Below are positions 17,207-26,365 of a stretch of DNA of 47,699 bases, in pieces; position 1 is the stretch's first letter; each line of letters opens with the position of its first letter. The notes below the pieces were generated by a model, which was not told where the DNA came from, searched no databases, and worked only from the letters and a program-made list of their open reading frames with translations. The position numbers and the translations under genes are program-made. Source of the stretch: CAYVTV01 sp964526475 (lineage in GTDB: Bacteria; Bacteroidota; Bacteroidia; Bacteroidales; GCA-2748055); NCBI GenBank assembly GCA_964526475.1, contig CAZGKF010000021.1:1-47699 (forward strand), in the 5' to 3' direction.

Positions 17207-18037
17207 ATGAAAGCTTTATTAATATTATTTGTAGCTGCCACTTTTAACGGCATTATTCTAAATACTTTAAACGCTCAGGAGGCTTTGCAAAGCAAATGGC
17301 ACAGGCCTGAAACAATTGAATTTCCGGATTCCTTCCATTACGACAGTGAAAATGAGCTGTTCTATCTCCTTGCCAATGATGATGAAAATCTATACATTCA
17401 TCTCATTATGGTTTCAGATGCATCACAGAACAAAGCCTTGAGGTTTGGGCTTACAGTTTTTATTGACCCGGATTTAAAGAAAAGCAGGAAAAACTACATT
17501 AAATTCATTTCACCGGAGGTGCCTTTCCAGCCACGTCCTCAAGCCGATCTCAATTTAGAAGAGCGACAAAAAGCAAGACTTAAGCAAAGGGAACAACTGG
17601 CATCAGGAATTTCTGAGGCGGAGATTGCAGGTTTTGGAATTAAAAACCCAATTATTACTTCTATGAAAGATTTAAATGGAATTAATTGTGAAATTTTTGT
17701 AGATGAACAGTTGAAACTTCACTATAACATTACCATACCTTTGGCGAAAATCTCCATAAAAAACCGTATAGCAGATAATTTCAGTTTTGGAGTGGAAAGT
17801 GGTAGCTTTGATCCGGAAAAGATGGCAATGGCAAGACAAAGAGCAATGAGCCAGAGAGGAGAACAATCATATGCTGCCAGAGAAAGGGCAGAAGGATTCA
17901 GACAGGGAGGGGGAAATCGCTCTTATCCCAACAGTAATCCTGAAGAAATGGAAAAAAGAAAATTAGAAATGCAAAAAATAACTATACCGATGAAAGTGTG
18001 GATAAAAAATGTTTCTGTTGCTTCAGAAGTGAAATAA
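17207..18037 (+). CDS. Secreted hypothetical protein
   Basis: A 276-residue protein with a signal peptide (about 1-23, ...ILNTLNAQ). I do not recognise a named family. The middle (45-100) has alternating hydrophobic strands (NLYIHLIMVSD, LRFGLTVFIDPDLKKSRKNY) and reads like a beta-sandwich ligand-binding domain. A charged segment rich in Arg, Gln and Gly (about 207-245) has low complexity, followed by MEKRKLEMQKITIPMKVWIK. It precedes the LytS-type kinase by 44 bp on the same strand, so it may be an envelope partner of that system. Confidence 0.7.
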   Translation: MKALLILFVAATFNGIILNTLNAQEALQSKWHRPETIEFPDSFHYDSENELFYLLANDDENLYIHLIMVSDASQNKALRFGLTVFIDPDLKKSRKNYIKFISPEVPFQPRPQADLNLEERQKARLKQREQLASGISEAEIAGFGIKNPIITSMKDLNGINCEIFVDEQLKLHYNITIPLAKISIKNRIADNFSFGVESGSFDPEKMAMARQRAMSQRGEQSYAARERAEGFRQGGGNRSYPNSNPEEMEKRKLEMQKITIPMKVWIKNVSVASEVK

Positions 18038-18081
18038 GTAGTTTAAAAGAAGCTCCATCAAAATTCCTGTAAGCCATCAAA

Positions 18082-19206
18082 ATGATAAAATTTTTACATT
18101 ACAGAACTATAATTATACACGGACTGATCTGGGTATTGCTTTTTTTTCTCAATTATTTGCTGATCAGCAATTACCCTGTTACTTTTAAACCTATTTTTCA
18201 TATACAAATATGGGTAATTTACCTGCTGGTATTTTATCTGAACCTGCTATTTCTGCTTCCCTTTCTCTTTTTCAACAGAAGGTTCATTTTATATCTTTTT
18301 TCCTGCTTAATCCTTATTGGCGGTAGTCATTATATTACTGTTGAAATCCGAAAATTTCATTTCAGTAAGATGGAAACCCAGAGGGTTTTAAGGACAGAAC
18401 AGGCTGAAGCATCAGACCAGAAGGAAATCAGGACTGAAAAGCCTTCCTATAGCAGAGAAGTTACCCGGCATACATCTCCGAGAGGACGTTATTTTCAGAG
18501 AAGAGCTGTTCTTTTTTCCCTTACGGGAATTTTATTGATTTTCTCTCTAAGTTTTGCATATGGATTGTTTGTAAGGTACCAGGAGAATGAAAAAATAAGG
18601 CTTGAAACAGAAAAAGAAAAAATTGAAACAGAGCTTAATTCTTTAAAAAAACAGGTAAATCCTCACTTCCTGTTTAATTCACTTAACAGCATTTACTCCC
18701 TTGCAAACAGTAGTTCGGCGAAAACAACAGAAGCTGTACTGAAACTCTCCGACATGCTCAGGTATATGATCTATGATACTGAAAAACCAAATGTTCAGTT
18801 GCAACAGGAATTTTCCGGCCTGCAGAATTATATTGAACTCCAGAAACTCAGACTTACTGAAAAAACAGTACTCAGAATAAATATACAAAATCCTGATACA
18901 GACTATAAAATAGAGCCACTCCTGCTATTACCCATTGTTGAAAATGCATTTAAATATGGCTCAGACAATCTGAATGACACCATAATCATTATCGAAGCTT
19001 CTGCAGAAAACGGGAAACTCAGATTTTTTTGTGCCAATACTATTATTCCCGGTTTACGGGAAAATGTAATATCAGAAACTTCCGGTTTTGGATTGAAAAA
19101 TGTAAAAAGAAGACTTGAACTCCTTTATCCGGACCAACATGTGCTTCGCAGTGAGGAAAAGGACGGGACATTCCTTGTTGACCTTAAAATAAATCTAAAG
19201 AAATGA
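18082..19206 (+). CDS. LytS-type sensor histidine kinase
   Basis: A 374-residue inner-membrane kinase. Four or five hydrophobic helices occupy residues 1-85 and 142-165; a charged loop (95-140) separates them. A coiled coil (168-190) leads to the HisKA_7TM/His_kinase domain with KKQVNPHFLFNSLNSIYSLA, where H195 is the expected phosphoryl acceptor. The ATPase part has LLLLPIVENAFKYG (N box) and GFGLKNVKRRLELLY (G box). Its stop overlaps the start of the LytTR regulator by ATGA, so the two are a coupled pair. The signal sensed is unknown. Confidence 0.93.
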   Translation: MIKFLHYRTIIIHGLIWVLLFFLNYLLISNYPVTFKPIFHIQIWVIYLLVFYLNLLFLLPFLFFNRRFILYLFSCLILIGGSHYITVEIRKFHFSKMETQRVLRTEQAEASDQKEIRTEKPSYSREVTRHTSPRGRYFQRRAVLFSLTGILLIFSLSFAYGLFVRYQENEKIRLETEKEKIETELNSLKKQVNPHFLFNSLNSIYSLANSSSAKTTEAVLKLSDMLRYMIYDTEKPNVQLQQEFSGLQNYIELQKLRLTEKTVLRINIQNPDTDYKIEPLLLLPIVENAFKYGSDNLNDTIIIIEASAENGKLRFFCANTIIPGLRENVISETSGFGLKNVKRRLELLYPDQHVLRSEEKDGTFLVDLKINLKK

Positions 19207-19919
19207 ATTGTATTGCTATAGACGACGAACCCCTCGCATTGGATGTGATTGATAAGTTTTCTAAAAAGATCCCATTTCTGAAATTAACCGGCAAATGTAC
19301 CAGTGCATTCGAGGCAATTGAATTAATTAATAATTCTAAAACAGATCTGATTTTTCTGGATATAAATATGCCTCATCTTTCCGGTATTGATTTTCTTAAA
19401 AGTTTAAAGTATCCTCCAATGATCATTTTCACAACTGCATACTCAGAATTTGCCTTAGAGGGATTTGAATTGAGCGCTGTTGATTACCTTCTTAAACCCA
19501 TAGCCTATGACCGCTTTCTAAAGGCAGTAAATAAAGCCTTTGAACTATATTCGCTGAAAAAGAAAAAGAATACTAATGAAAAAAATCTGACCGAATCATC
19601 CACTGACTTCATACTGGTGAAAGTTGATTATTCGACAGTTAAAATTAATATTAATGATATACTGTATATTGAAGGGTTAAAAGATTACGTCAAAATATAT
19701 TGCGGTTCCCGTCCCATTCTTACTAAATCTACAATGAAAAATATTGAGGAGAAATTATCGGGAAGAAATTTTTTAAGAGTCCATAAGTCATATATTGTTT
19801 CTATTTCAAGAATTGACTCAATCGATAATCAGAGAATTCTCATTGGAGAAAAAAGAATTCCTGTTGGAGAACAGTATAAAGATGAATTCAACAGAGCCTT
19901 GAATAATTATAAATTATAA
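19203..19919 (+). CDS. LytTR-family response regulator
   Basis: A 238-residue transcription factor that receives phosphate from the adjacent kinase. The receiver domain (1-120) has the acidic pair D7/D8, phospho-acceptor D53 in FLDINMP, T82 and the K102 in LLKPI. A linker rich in lysine (120-132) leads to a LytTR DNA-binding domain (about 140-236) with ILYIEGLKDYVKIY and FLRVHKSYIVSISRID. LytTR proteins bind direct repeats upstream of envelope genes. The barrel-protein gene starting 121 bp downstream is a plausible target. Confidence 0.93.
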   Translation: MNCIAIDDEPLALDVIDKFSKKIPFLKLTGKCTSAFEAIELINNSKTDLIFLDINMPHLSGIDFLKSLKYPPMIIFTTAYSEFALEGFELSAVDYLLKPIAYDRFLKAVNKAFELYSLKKKKNTNEKNLTESSTDFILVKVDYSTVKININDILYIEGLKDYVKIYCGSRPILTKSTMKNIEEKLSGRNFLRVHKSYIVSISRIDSIDNQRILIGEKRIPVGEQYKDEFNRALNNYKL

Positions 19920-20040
19920 TGATCAGACATTCTCTCTGGAAGCCCGTTTGTCTACAAATTTGGCTAACACGTCTAATAAATTTCCGCAAAACACTTTAGT
20001 AATTTAATTTCACCCTATTAAATTAATAATCAGAGGCAAT

Positions 20041-22890
20041 ATGTCACATCTTAGAGTGTTTATTTCATCAGGTTTTTTTTTGATCATAGTTTTATTCAGT
20101 TCAGCACAAAGCATCAATAAAATAGAAGGTGTCCTTCTCGATTCGCAAACCCGTGAAGCTCTTACCGGAGCACACCTCGTTCTGAAGAATCAGGGTGATA
20201 TCATTATTGGAACTGCAATTGTTAATGATAAAGGTTATTTCCGTATAGACAGGGTACTTCCGGGTAGTTTTACATTACACATCAGTTATGTAGGTTATAA
20301 AACCCTGGAAATCCCAATCAGGCTTTTTAATTTTGATATAAACCTGGGTGATCTTTTTCTCGAGAGTGAACCCAGTGACCTTGAAGAAGTTTCTATCATA
20401 AAAAGTATTCCCCTTGCAACCATAAAGGAAGACACTCTGGAATTCAATGCGGATGCTTTTAAAGTTACAGAGGACGCAACTGCGGAAGACCTGGTAACTA
20501 AAATGCCGGGAGTGGAGGTAGAAAGTGGAAGCGTTAAAGCTCAGGGTGAAGAGGTAAGAAAAGTGACTGTTGACGGTAAACCATTTTTTGACCAGGATCC
20601 TGTTATTGCCTTGAAAAATCTTCCGGCTGAAATTGTGGAGAAAATACAGATATTCGACGAACAATCAGAACAGGCGAAATTTACCGGTTTCGATGACGGG
20701 CAGACAATAAAAACAATGAATGTTGTAACCCGGCGTGGAATGAGAAACGGTGTTTTTGGAAAAACTTCAGCCGGTTACGGGAACAATGAAGCCTATCTTT
20801 TATCCGGCAATATTAATTATTTTAAGAATCACAGGAGAATAGCAATTACGGGGCAATCGAATAATATTAATAACCAGGGATTCTCCATGCAGGATATTTT
20901 GGGTGTAATGGGATCAGGAGGTGCGGGAAGATCAGGGGGTGGAAGGCCAGGTGGCGGTGGAGGAAGAGGAGGTGGAGGCGGGGGAATGCCAGGCGGGGGA
21001 ATATCTATGGAGGGAGGAAACATTGGTAGTCGTAATGCCGGAGAGTTTATGATTGGAAGACAAAACGGTATATCAACAGTAAAGGCACTTGGCTTTAATT
21101 ATACAAACAGTTGGAATGAAAAAATCAAACTTACAGGCAGCTATTTCTTTAATAATGTGGATAACAGGACAGAAGACTATCTGAATCAGGAGTATTTTAT
21201 GGAAGATGGCTCGCAATTATACTCTCAGGATCAAATTTTAGATAATAATAACTTTAATCACAGACTTTCTGCCAGACTTCAATATGATATTGACTCATCT
21301 AACCGCATTTTTGTAATCCCCAGATTAAGTTTGCAGAATAACTCCTCTCTTTCAACAATCTTTGGTCAAACTCTTAAAGATGCCAGTTTGCTGAATCAAA
21401 CATCCAATGATCGTTCATCGGAAAATAAAGGATACAGTTTTTCCAACACCTTGCTTTACATGCACAGTTTTCAAAAAAAAGGAAGGTCAGTTTCCCTGAA
21501 TGTTAATACATCCCTTAACGATAGAGATGGAAATATCAGTCTCCTGGCTGAAAATCTTTATTATCAAAGGGAGATACTTATTAAGGATACTATTGATCAG
21601 TTTTCAGACAACATTACTCACACCAATTCTGTCACTTCCAGGCTAATGTATATGGAACCACTTTCGTCTAAAACTTTACTACAGTTAAATTACCAGAACT
21701 CATACCGATGGAATGATGCAGACAGGATGACGTTTAATTTCAATAACTTAACCGGCAGTTATGATCGCACCGACAGCCTTCTTTCAAATAAATTTAAAAA
21801 CATTTATTTCACACACCAGCTCGGAACAGGATACAGGTATATCGGAGAAAAACTGAATTTTAGCGCCGGAGTTGATTATGAATATGCCGACCTTGACAAT
21901 AAAAGGGAATTTCCTGTTATTGCCGGTTATAATTTTAATTTCAGAAGTATTCTCCCCAGCGCTATGATGAATTATAAACCAGGCAGTAATAAAAATCTCA
22001 GATTCATGTACAGATCAAATACCAACCTTCCCTCCATTGATCAATTACAGGATGTTGTAAATAACTCCAATCCTCTTAGACTTATAACCGGAAATCCCGA
22101 ATTGAAACAGGAATTCCAGAATATTGTCTTTCTGAGGTATACTGCTGCCAATATAGAAAAGTCAAGTGTTTTTTATGCCTTGATCAGGCTTACTACCAGA
22201 AATAGCTATATAGCAAACAGCACTTTTCTTGCAAGAAATGACACTGTTATCAATGGCATTGAACTGATTAAAGGGCAACAGCTTATACAACCCCATAATC
22301 TCGATGGTTTTATCAGCACCAGTTTGTTTCTGACATATGGGATACCACTTAATAAAATAAAGTGTAATATTAATCTGAACTCTTCCTTCTCTGTTTCCCG
22401 CAGACCTGGATTAATTAACGGCATAGAAGGGGTATCAGTGGATCGTTCTGCCGGACTTGGTATTTCGCTCAACAGTAATATTAGTCAGAACATTGACTTC
22501 GTTATTTCCAGTAATTCAAACTACAGTATTCCTTCTTCCACATTTCAGGATGATCTGAGTAATAACTATTTTTATCAGCGTACCCGGTTGCGTCTTAAAT
22601 ACATTTTCTGGCAGGGCCTTGTGTTTAGCACACAATTTAACCATTCATATTATAAAGGATTGTCAGAAGGATATAATCAGAATTTTGCTTTATGGAACAT
22701 CAGCATGGGAAAAAAGCTCTTTAAAAACAACAGGGGGGAAATTTCATTTTCCGTGAATGATGCACTCAATCAGAACAGGAATGTAGAAAGAAATATCACT
22801 GACCTTTATATCGAAGATACACGTAGCAATGTACTGCAGCGGTTTTTCATGTTTACTTTTACTTATGATATCAGGAAATGGGGAATTTGA
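20041..22890 (+). CDS. Outer-membrane beta-barrel protein with CarboxypepD_reg-like domain
   Basis: A 949-residue outer-membrane protein related to TonB-dependent receptors. A signal peptide (1-22) precedes a carboxypeptidase-regulatory-like domain (about 26-110, IEGVLLDSQTREALTGAHLV). A plug-like region (115-240) contains DLVTKMPGVEVESG and VTVDGKPFFDQDP. The rest is alternating amphipathic strands of a large barrel. A glycine-rich low-complexity insertion (about 291-325, such as RPGGGGGRGGGGGGMPGGG) breaks the early barrel. The C-terminus (FFMFTFTYDIRKWG) ends in an aromatic barrel strand. No SusD partner is adjacent, so a glycan-import role is not implied. Confidence 0.88.
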   Translation: MSHLRVFISSGFFLIIVLFSSAQSINKIEGVLLDSQTREALTGAHLVLKNQGDIIIGTAIVNDKGYFRIDRVLPGSFTLHISYVGYKTLEIPIRLFNFDINLGDLFLESEPSDLEEVSIIKSIPLATIKEDTLEFNADAFKVTEDATAEDLVTKMPGVEVESGSVKAQGEEVRKVTVDGKPFFDQDPVIALKNLPAEIVEKIQIFDEQSEQAKFTGFDDGQTIKTMNVVTRRGMRNGVFGKTSAGYGNNEAYLLSGNINYFKNHRRIAITGQSNNINNQGFSMQDILGVMGSGGAGRSGGGRPGGGGGRGGGGGGMPGGGISMEGGNIGSRNAGEFMIGRQNGISTVKALGFNYTNSWNEKIKLTGSYFFNNVDNRTEDYLNQEYFMEDGSQLYSQDQILDNNNFNHRLSARLQYDIDSSNRIFVIPRLSLQNNSSLSTIFGQTLKDASLLNQTSNDRSSENKGYSFSNTLLYMHSFQKKGRSVSLNVNTSLNDRDGNISLLAENLYYQREILIKDTIDQFSDNITHTNSVTSRLMYMEPLSSKTLLQLNYQNSYRWNDADRMTFNFNNLTGSYDRTDSLLSNKFKNIYFTHQLGTGYRYIGEKLNFSAGVDYEYADLDNKREFPVIAGYNFNFRSILPSAMMNYKPGSNKNLRFMYRSNTNLPSIDQLQDVVNNSNPLRLITGNPELKQEFQNIVFLRYTAANIEKSSVFYALIRLTTRNSYIANSTFLARNDTVINGIELIKGQQLIQPHNLDGFISTSLFLTYGIPLNKIKCNINLNSSFSVSRRPGLINGIEGVSVDRSAGLGISLNSNISQNIDFVISSNSNYSIPSSTFQDDLSNNYFYQRTRLRLKYIFWQGLVFSTQFNHSYYKGLSEGYNQNFALWNISMGKKLFKNNRGEISFSVNDALNQNRNVERNITDLYIEDTRSNVLQRFFMFTFTYDIRKWGI

Positions 22891-22909
22891 TGATATGGAT
22901 AGAAGTATG

Positions 22910-23210
22910 TTATGCTATTTGCTTTTCAGATTCTTTCTTATCCAGGTCAGTCATTTCAAGACTGATTTTCCATAATTTTTCAGCAGTTTGAGAATTGTTA
23001 GCCTTAGAAGCTGGTTTTTTTATCCTTTTTTTGATGAAATATTTTCCTGATATTTTTTCAACTTCTGAGGAAGTAGCAAGATACATTGTTGTTTGAGCTC
23101 CTTTTTCAGGTGATATCATAAATAAAGAGGCAATATCCACCAGTATCTTTGGAAACTTCTGGAATAATTTTGTGGCAACCATTCCCGGATGCAAAGAATT
23201 ACAGGTTTCG
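22910..23210 (-). pseudogene. Truncated short-chain dehydrogenase (C-terminal fragment)
   Basis: The frame encodes NSLHPGMVATKLFQKFPKIL, then ISPEKGAQTTMYLATSSEVE and SGKYFIKKRIKKPA, the C-terminal third of an SDR of the retinol-dehydrogenase-like type. The NAD-binding Rossmann start and the YxxxK active site are missing. Upstream of about 23210 the frame runs into a repeat with strong hairpins, so the first ~200 codons are lost. The apparent start codon at 23317 lies inside the repeat and is not meaningful. Confidence 0.75.
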
Positions 23211-23215
23211 TGTAA

Positions 23216-23309
23216 AGAGCCGGGTGTTGGGTTTGGCTTCCAGCCCAACCCAACACTCAGCTCTATATCCCCGCGAAAGCCTGTCATATCGAGCGATAGC
23301 GAGATATCT
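23216..23309. repeat. Intergenic hairpin element at the SDR break point
   Basis: GTGTTGGGTT-t-GGCT (23224-23238) pairs with AGCC-c-AACCCAACAC (23242-23256) around a 3-nt loop. The outer AGAGC (23216-23220) pairs with GCTCT (23260-23264). A second inverted repeat, ATATC/GATAT, flanks a CGAGCGATAGCGA core at 23287-23308. The DNA is GC-richer than its surroundings and abuts the broken SDR gene, as expected for a MITE-like or REP-like insertion. Confidence 0.65.
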
Positions 23310-23341
23310 CCTCTCAATTAACAATGTCTTTTACTGATCTT

Positions 23342-23623
23342 TTATTTCCTTCCTCTTCCACATGGGCCTAAACCCCTGCCCTGTCCTGTCCTTCCAACTC
23401 CCTGTCCATTCCGCGGGCCCTGGCGAAGACCTTGTCTTACCGGGTTGCCTGCACATTGACCGCTTTCCCTCAGGTCACAGGATCCATTATTGTTGGCATC
23501 CACATAACATGACTTTTTACCGGCAGGTGTGGTTGTCTGAACATTTCCTGCTGGTGTCTGAGCACTTGCCAGCGCCATCATTCCATACATTGCTAATCCT
23601 GATAAAAAAATTTTAAGTTTCAT
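23342..23623 (-). CDS. Small secreted protein with an EF-hand-like loop
   Basis: A 93-residue protein with a signal peptide (about 1-21, ...ALASAQ). Residues 42-53 (DANNNGSCDLRE) fit the 12-residue calcium-binding EF-hand loop: D42, N44, N46, S48, D50 and E53 in positions 1, 3, 5, 7, 9 and 12. Cysteines C39, C49 and C57 flank it. The C-terminal 35 residues are a Gly/Arg/Gln-rich tail ending in PCGRGRK. It is the last gene of the sigma-factor operon, 55 bp after the Spy-like gene. Calcium binding is inferred from the loop only. Confidence 0.75.
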   Translation of the reverse strand: MKLKIFLSGLAMYGMMALASAQTPAGNVQTTTPAGKKSCYVDANNNGSCDLRESGQCAGNPVRQGLRQGPRNGQGVGRTGQGRGLGPCGRGRK

Positions 23624-23678
23624 GATTTTTTGAATTTAATTGTTAATTAATATATATTATTTACTGAACTCATCTAAT

Positions 23679-24215
23679 TTAATTATTACCCCGTCTTCTA
23701 TTCATAAATCTCCTCCCCTGCCCTCCTCCATATCCAAAACCATGCAGAGAGCCAAATACCGGCGCAAAAATTTCTTCAAGTTTCTTCTCCTGCCCGGGAT
23801 CACATAAGTCCCTGACATCCATATAAAATTCACAGGTAATTAGCTTTAACTCTTTATGGAGCCTGCCTATTTCAGCCGATAACTGTTTGCATACTTCCAT
23901 ATCGGGATTCTCATTTTTCAATTCAGTAAACATGATATCCCTTGTCTTATCGAGTAAAATATTTATTTCCCTTGCCGATTGTCTGAAAAGAAGGTTTATT
24001 GAACGAAATTCATCCATTTGTTGCGGACTAAGATTAAGAGCATCTCTGAACTCTCTGCCACTCATCTGCAGGGAGTTTGCCTCATTACTAACATACTCTT
24101 CAGTAGAAGATCCGTTGCGTATATGGTAAATAATAGTAGCAATTGTCGAAACACTTAAAAGTGCAATGGCAACAATTGCCCAGGTAAGGATCCTTATTTT
24201 GTTCTCAGCTCTCAT
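23679..24215 (-). CDS. Spy/CpxP-like periplasmic sensor protein
   Basis: A 178-residue protein with one N-terminal membrane anchor (about 9-31) and a helical periplasmic domain. The pattern LNLSPQQMDEFRSINLLFRQ, repeated helices rich in acidic and basic residues, and a C-terminal Gly/Arg tail (GFGYGGGQGRRFMNRRRG) match the Spy/CpxP/CnrX-type 'periplasmic heavy-metal sensor' group. Such proteins bind metals or misfolded proteins and often control an ECF sigma factor. The start lies 10 bp past the stop of the preceding membrane protein. It has C108 and C131 in the helical domain, which could take part in sensing. Confidence 0.75.
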   Translation of the reverse strand: MRAENKIRILTWAIVAIALLSVSTIATIIYHIRNGSSTEEYVSNEANSLQMSGREFRDALNLSPQQMDEFRSINLLFRQSAREINILLDKTRDIMFTELKNENPDMEVCKQLSAEIGRLHKELKLITCEFYMDVRDLCDPGQEKKLEEIFAPVFGSLHGFGYGGGQGRRFMNRRRGNN

Positions 24216-24225
24216 GGTATACTAA

Positions 24226-24603
24226 TTAATCCTTTAAGAGTATATCAAGTCTTTCTAAATGTGCATCATTAAAAACCATTATCTCACTTCTTTCATTGCG
24301 TGGTTCTTTAATCAGATTTCCAAGATTTACTCCCAGAAATACCATGAGTAAAAAGCTTGCAGCAACGGCTGTAAGCTGTAATACTTTCTGAAGTGATGAT
24401 AATAAAACCGGAGAGTTGATACTTTCGATTTTATTCATTATTCTTTCTGTGAGGAAAGGACTACTACCGGTTTCCCTCTCATGCCTAACCACTCCGGAAA
24501 CTATTTGCATAATTTCATCTCCATTGTCAACATTATATTTGTTGTCTTTCATTTTGTTGGTTTTAAATATTAGATGCAATTCCCTTTTAAATCCTACGGT
24601 CAT
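24226..24603 (-). CDS. Single-pass membrane protein, putative anti-sigma factor
   Basis: A 125-residue protein with an N-terminal cytoplasmic part, one membrane helix (about 73-92, LTAVAASFLLMVFLGVNLG) and a short outside tail. Its position directly after an ECF sigma gene and before a Spy-like gene suggests it is the anti-sigma factor, though no zinc-binding HxxxCxxC motif is visible. The start at 24603 overlaps the sigma stop as ATGA, which supports it; an internal ATG at 24552 (MKDNKYNVDNGD) is the alternative start. Confidence 0.65.
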   Translation of the reverse strand: MTVGFKRELHLIFKTNKMKDNKYNVDNGDEIMQIVSGVVRHERETGSSPFLTERIMNKIESINSPVLLSSLQKVLQLTAVAASFLLMVFLGVNLGNLIKEPRNERSEIMVFNDAHLERLDILLKD

Positions 24604-25181
24604 TGATAATTTTTTATATAAAAATCCAATAGTTTCTTTTGAAGATTAACTTTTGCCCTCTGAAGCAATTGTTCAACAGCACCTTCAGTTATACCCATGA
24701 TTCCGGCAATTTCCTTCTGGGATAAATCGTCATAATTGCTCAATACAAATGTAATCCTTTGTCGCTCCGGAAGACCATCAATTGCATTATTTACCTCCTT
24801 AGCTGTTTGTTCATCAATTATTTTCCTGTCCGGAGCTGGCACTTCTTCTTTCCATAAGGTCGTCCCCGCGTATTTATCTTCTCCGATCGGGATGTCCCGT
24901 CCCTGAAAAATATAACGATTTCCGACTTTACGGAGATAATTAAGGTTGGTATTGACTGCTATACGATAAAGCCAGGTTGAGAAAGCTGACTTTCCCCGAA
25001 ACGACTCAAGTTTGATAAATGCGTTCAGAAAAATTTCCTGGGTTAAATCATTAGCCTGCTCCTTCTCATGAATAAACCCCATGCATACCCTGAATACCAT
25101 GTGCTGGTATTTTTCTATAATTTGCCTGTATGCGTTTTTATCACCATCAAGGATATGGTTGATCAGCTCTGTCTCATTCAT
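24600..25181 (-). CDS. ECF-type RNA polymerase sigma factor
   Basis: A 193-residue sigma-70 family factor of the extracytoplasmic-function type. Region 2 holds DLTQEIFLNAFIKLESFRGK and FSTWLYRIAVNTNLNYLRK (about 45-83). Region 4 holds LPERQRITFVLSNYDDLSQK followed by EIAGIMGITEGAVEQLLQRA, the helix-turn-helix (about 135-180). It is the first gene of a four-gene run with the putative anti-sigma factor, the Spy-like sensor and the EF-hand peptide, so it probably directs an envelope or metal stress response. Minus-strand TAAATTTG matches at 25243-25250 and 25252-25259 could be its promoter. Confidence 0.93.
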   Translation of the reverse strand: MNETELINHILDGDKNAYRQIIEKYQHMVFRVCMGFIHEKEQANDLTQEIFLNAFIKLESFRGKSAFSTWLYRIAVNTNLNYLRKVGNRYIFQGRDIPIGEDKYAGTTLWKEEVPAPDRKIIDEQTAKEVNNAIDGLPERQRITFVLSNYDDLSQKEIAGIMGITEGAVEQLLQRAKVNLQKKLLDFYIKNYQ

Positions 25182-25521
25182 TTATTTACTAGAAGATTAT
25201 ACCCCTTTCCGGTATTTATCAGTGATTTTGAAATACTGTTCTCAAATTTATCAAATTTAATTCAGTACTTGACGAAAATATTATCTGTCAACGATTAGAA
25301 ACAAAAACACATATTATCCTACGAAAAAATGTAAATTTATTTTCTATCTGGAAGAAGAAATCTTGAGGAAACTGCTTTTATGATAACAGTGATGGGGAGC
25401 AGATGATTTAGGATCAGAATAAGCATTCAATATCTATTTCAATACTCCTTTCACGCGGCTCACTATCTGGTCCGGAATAATTACCGATATGAATGATGCA
25501 AACTTTTAATTATTATAAAAA
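25182..25521. other. Gene-free intergenic stretch
   Basis: This 340-bp gap lies between the sorting-domain gene and the sigma gene, both on the minus strand. Two overlapping minus-strand TAAATTTG words (25243-25259) may serve the sigma gene. The remainder shows no hairpin terminator, repeat or coding frame that I can support. Confidence 0.45.
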
Positions 25522-26076
25522 CTAATTCTTTATGATCCTGAAAATCTTAATCTCCCGCCTGTCCTGCAACACTTTTATAAAGTATGTTGAAGAAACATAA
25601 CTGTCTAAAGCAATGTTGGTTATTCTATTGTAAATTTCCTTATTTTCCAACAGTTTTCCTTTTACATCATATATCTGATAACTCATTTTATTCAAACTCT
25701 CACCTTCCACTTTTAAATAAAGTAAATCCTTTGCAGGGTTCGGATAAGCCAAGATAAAAATATCTATCCCGGGAGCTTCAGGAATTCCTGTTACAACAGC
25801 TTTCTCCTGCGACTGTTGGACATCCCCTGTAAAAGGAACACTAGTTTCAACCTGCAGTTTATAAAATAATTGTCCGACAGAATAACTAACTGAACCTCCG
25901 CTGCCAAAAGCGCTACCACCTGAAGAAATGAAAACCTGCTGGGCAGATAATGCTGAAAAGGAAAAAACAAAAACTAAGAGAAGAAAGTTGAAGCGAAGGC
26001 AGGTATGGGCATTTATGCAACTAAAAAGGGGGAATAATAATTCTATAAAACCTGATGGTTTCAAACATCTTTTCAT
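25522..26076 (-). CDS. Type IX secretion sorting-domain protein
   Basis: A 184-residue exported protein. The C-terminal ~75 residues (ILAYPNPAKDLLYLKVEG onward, ending FIKVLQDRREIKIFRIIKN) form a T9SS type A sorting domain, which directs secretion across the outer membrane and surface attachment in Bacteroidota. The hydrophobic signal is at about 27-46 (FNFLLLVFVFSFSALSAQQ), unusually far from the first ATG, so the true start may be internal. The short middle (VFISSGGSAFGSGGSVSYSVGQLFY) is a module often found at the N-terminus of small sorting-domain proteins. It has no adjacent partner gene. Confidence 0.8.
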   Translation of the reverse strand: MKRCLKPSGFIELLFPLFSCINAHTCLRFNFLLLVFVFSFSALSAQQVFISSGGSAFGSGGSVSYSVGQLFYKLQVETSVPFTGDVQQSQEKAVVTGIPEAPGIDIFILAYPNPAKDLLYLKVEGESLNKMSYQIYDVKGKLLENKEIYNRITNIALDSYVSSTYFIKVLQDRREIKIFRIIKN

Positions 26077-26365
26077 GTTGATTGTTTAAAGGCTAACCAG
26101 CCGGTTTTAAAAATAATGTATTTGATGAAATATATACAAAAATAAAATAATTTTTTCATTATCAAAATACCTGACAGGAATGATCAGCAGATAAAAAATT
26201 AAAATGATTATTTTTATACTTCAAAGGACAGGATTACTTTTAATTTCTCTTAACTACATTGCTTCGGGGATTTTTTTCAGGATGAAATGAGATTTTATCA
26301 TGTTAGGGAAATTATTTGTAAATTGAAGGCCCGTTTATGCTAATGAATTATTTAAACCAAGGTCT

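Noticed and set aside
20829..21023. Proline-rich antisense frame
   Set aside because: It is the complement of the glycine-rich insertion of the barrel protein.
25182..25521. Short minus-strand frame near 25420-25505
   Set aside because: No start codon and about 30 codons; it may be chance.
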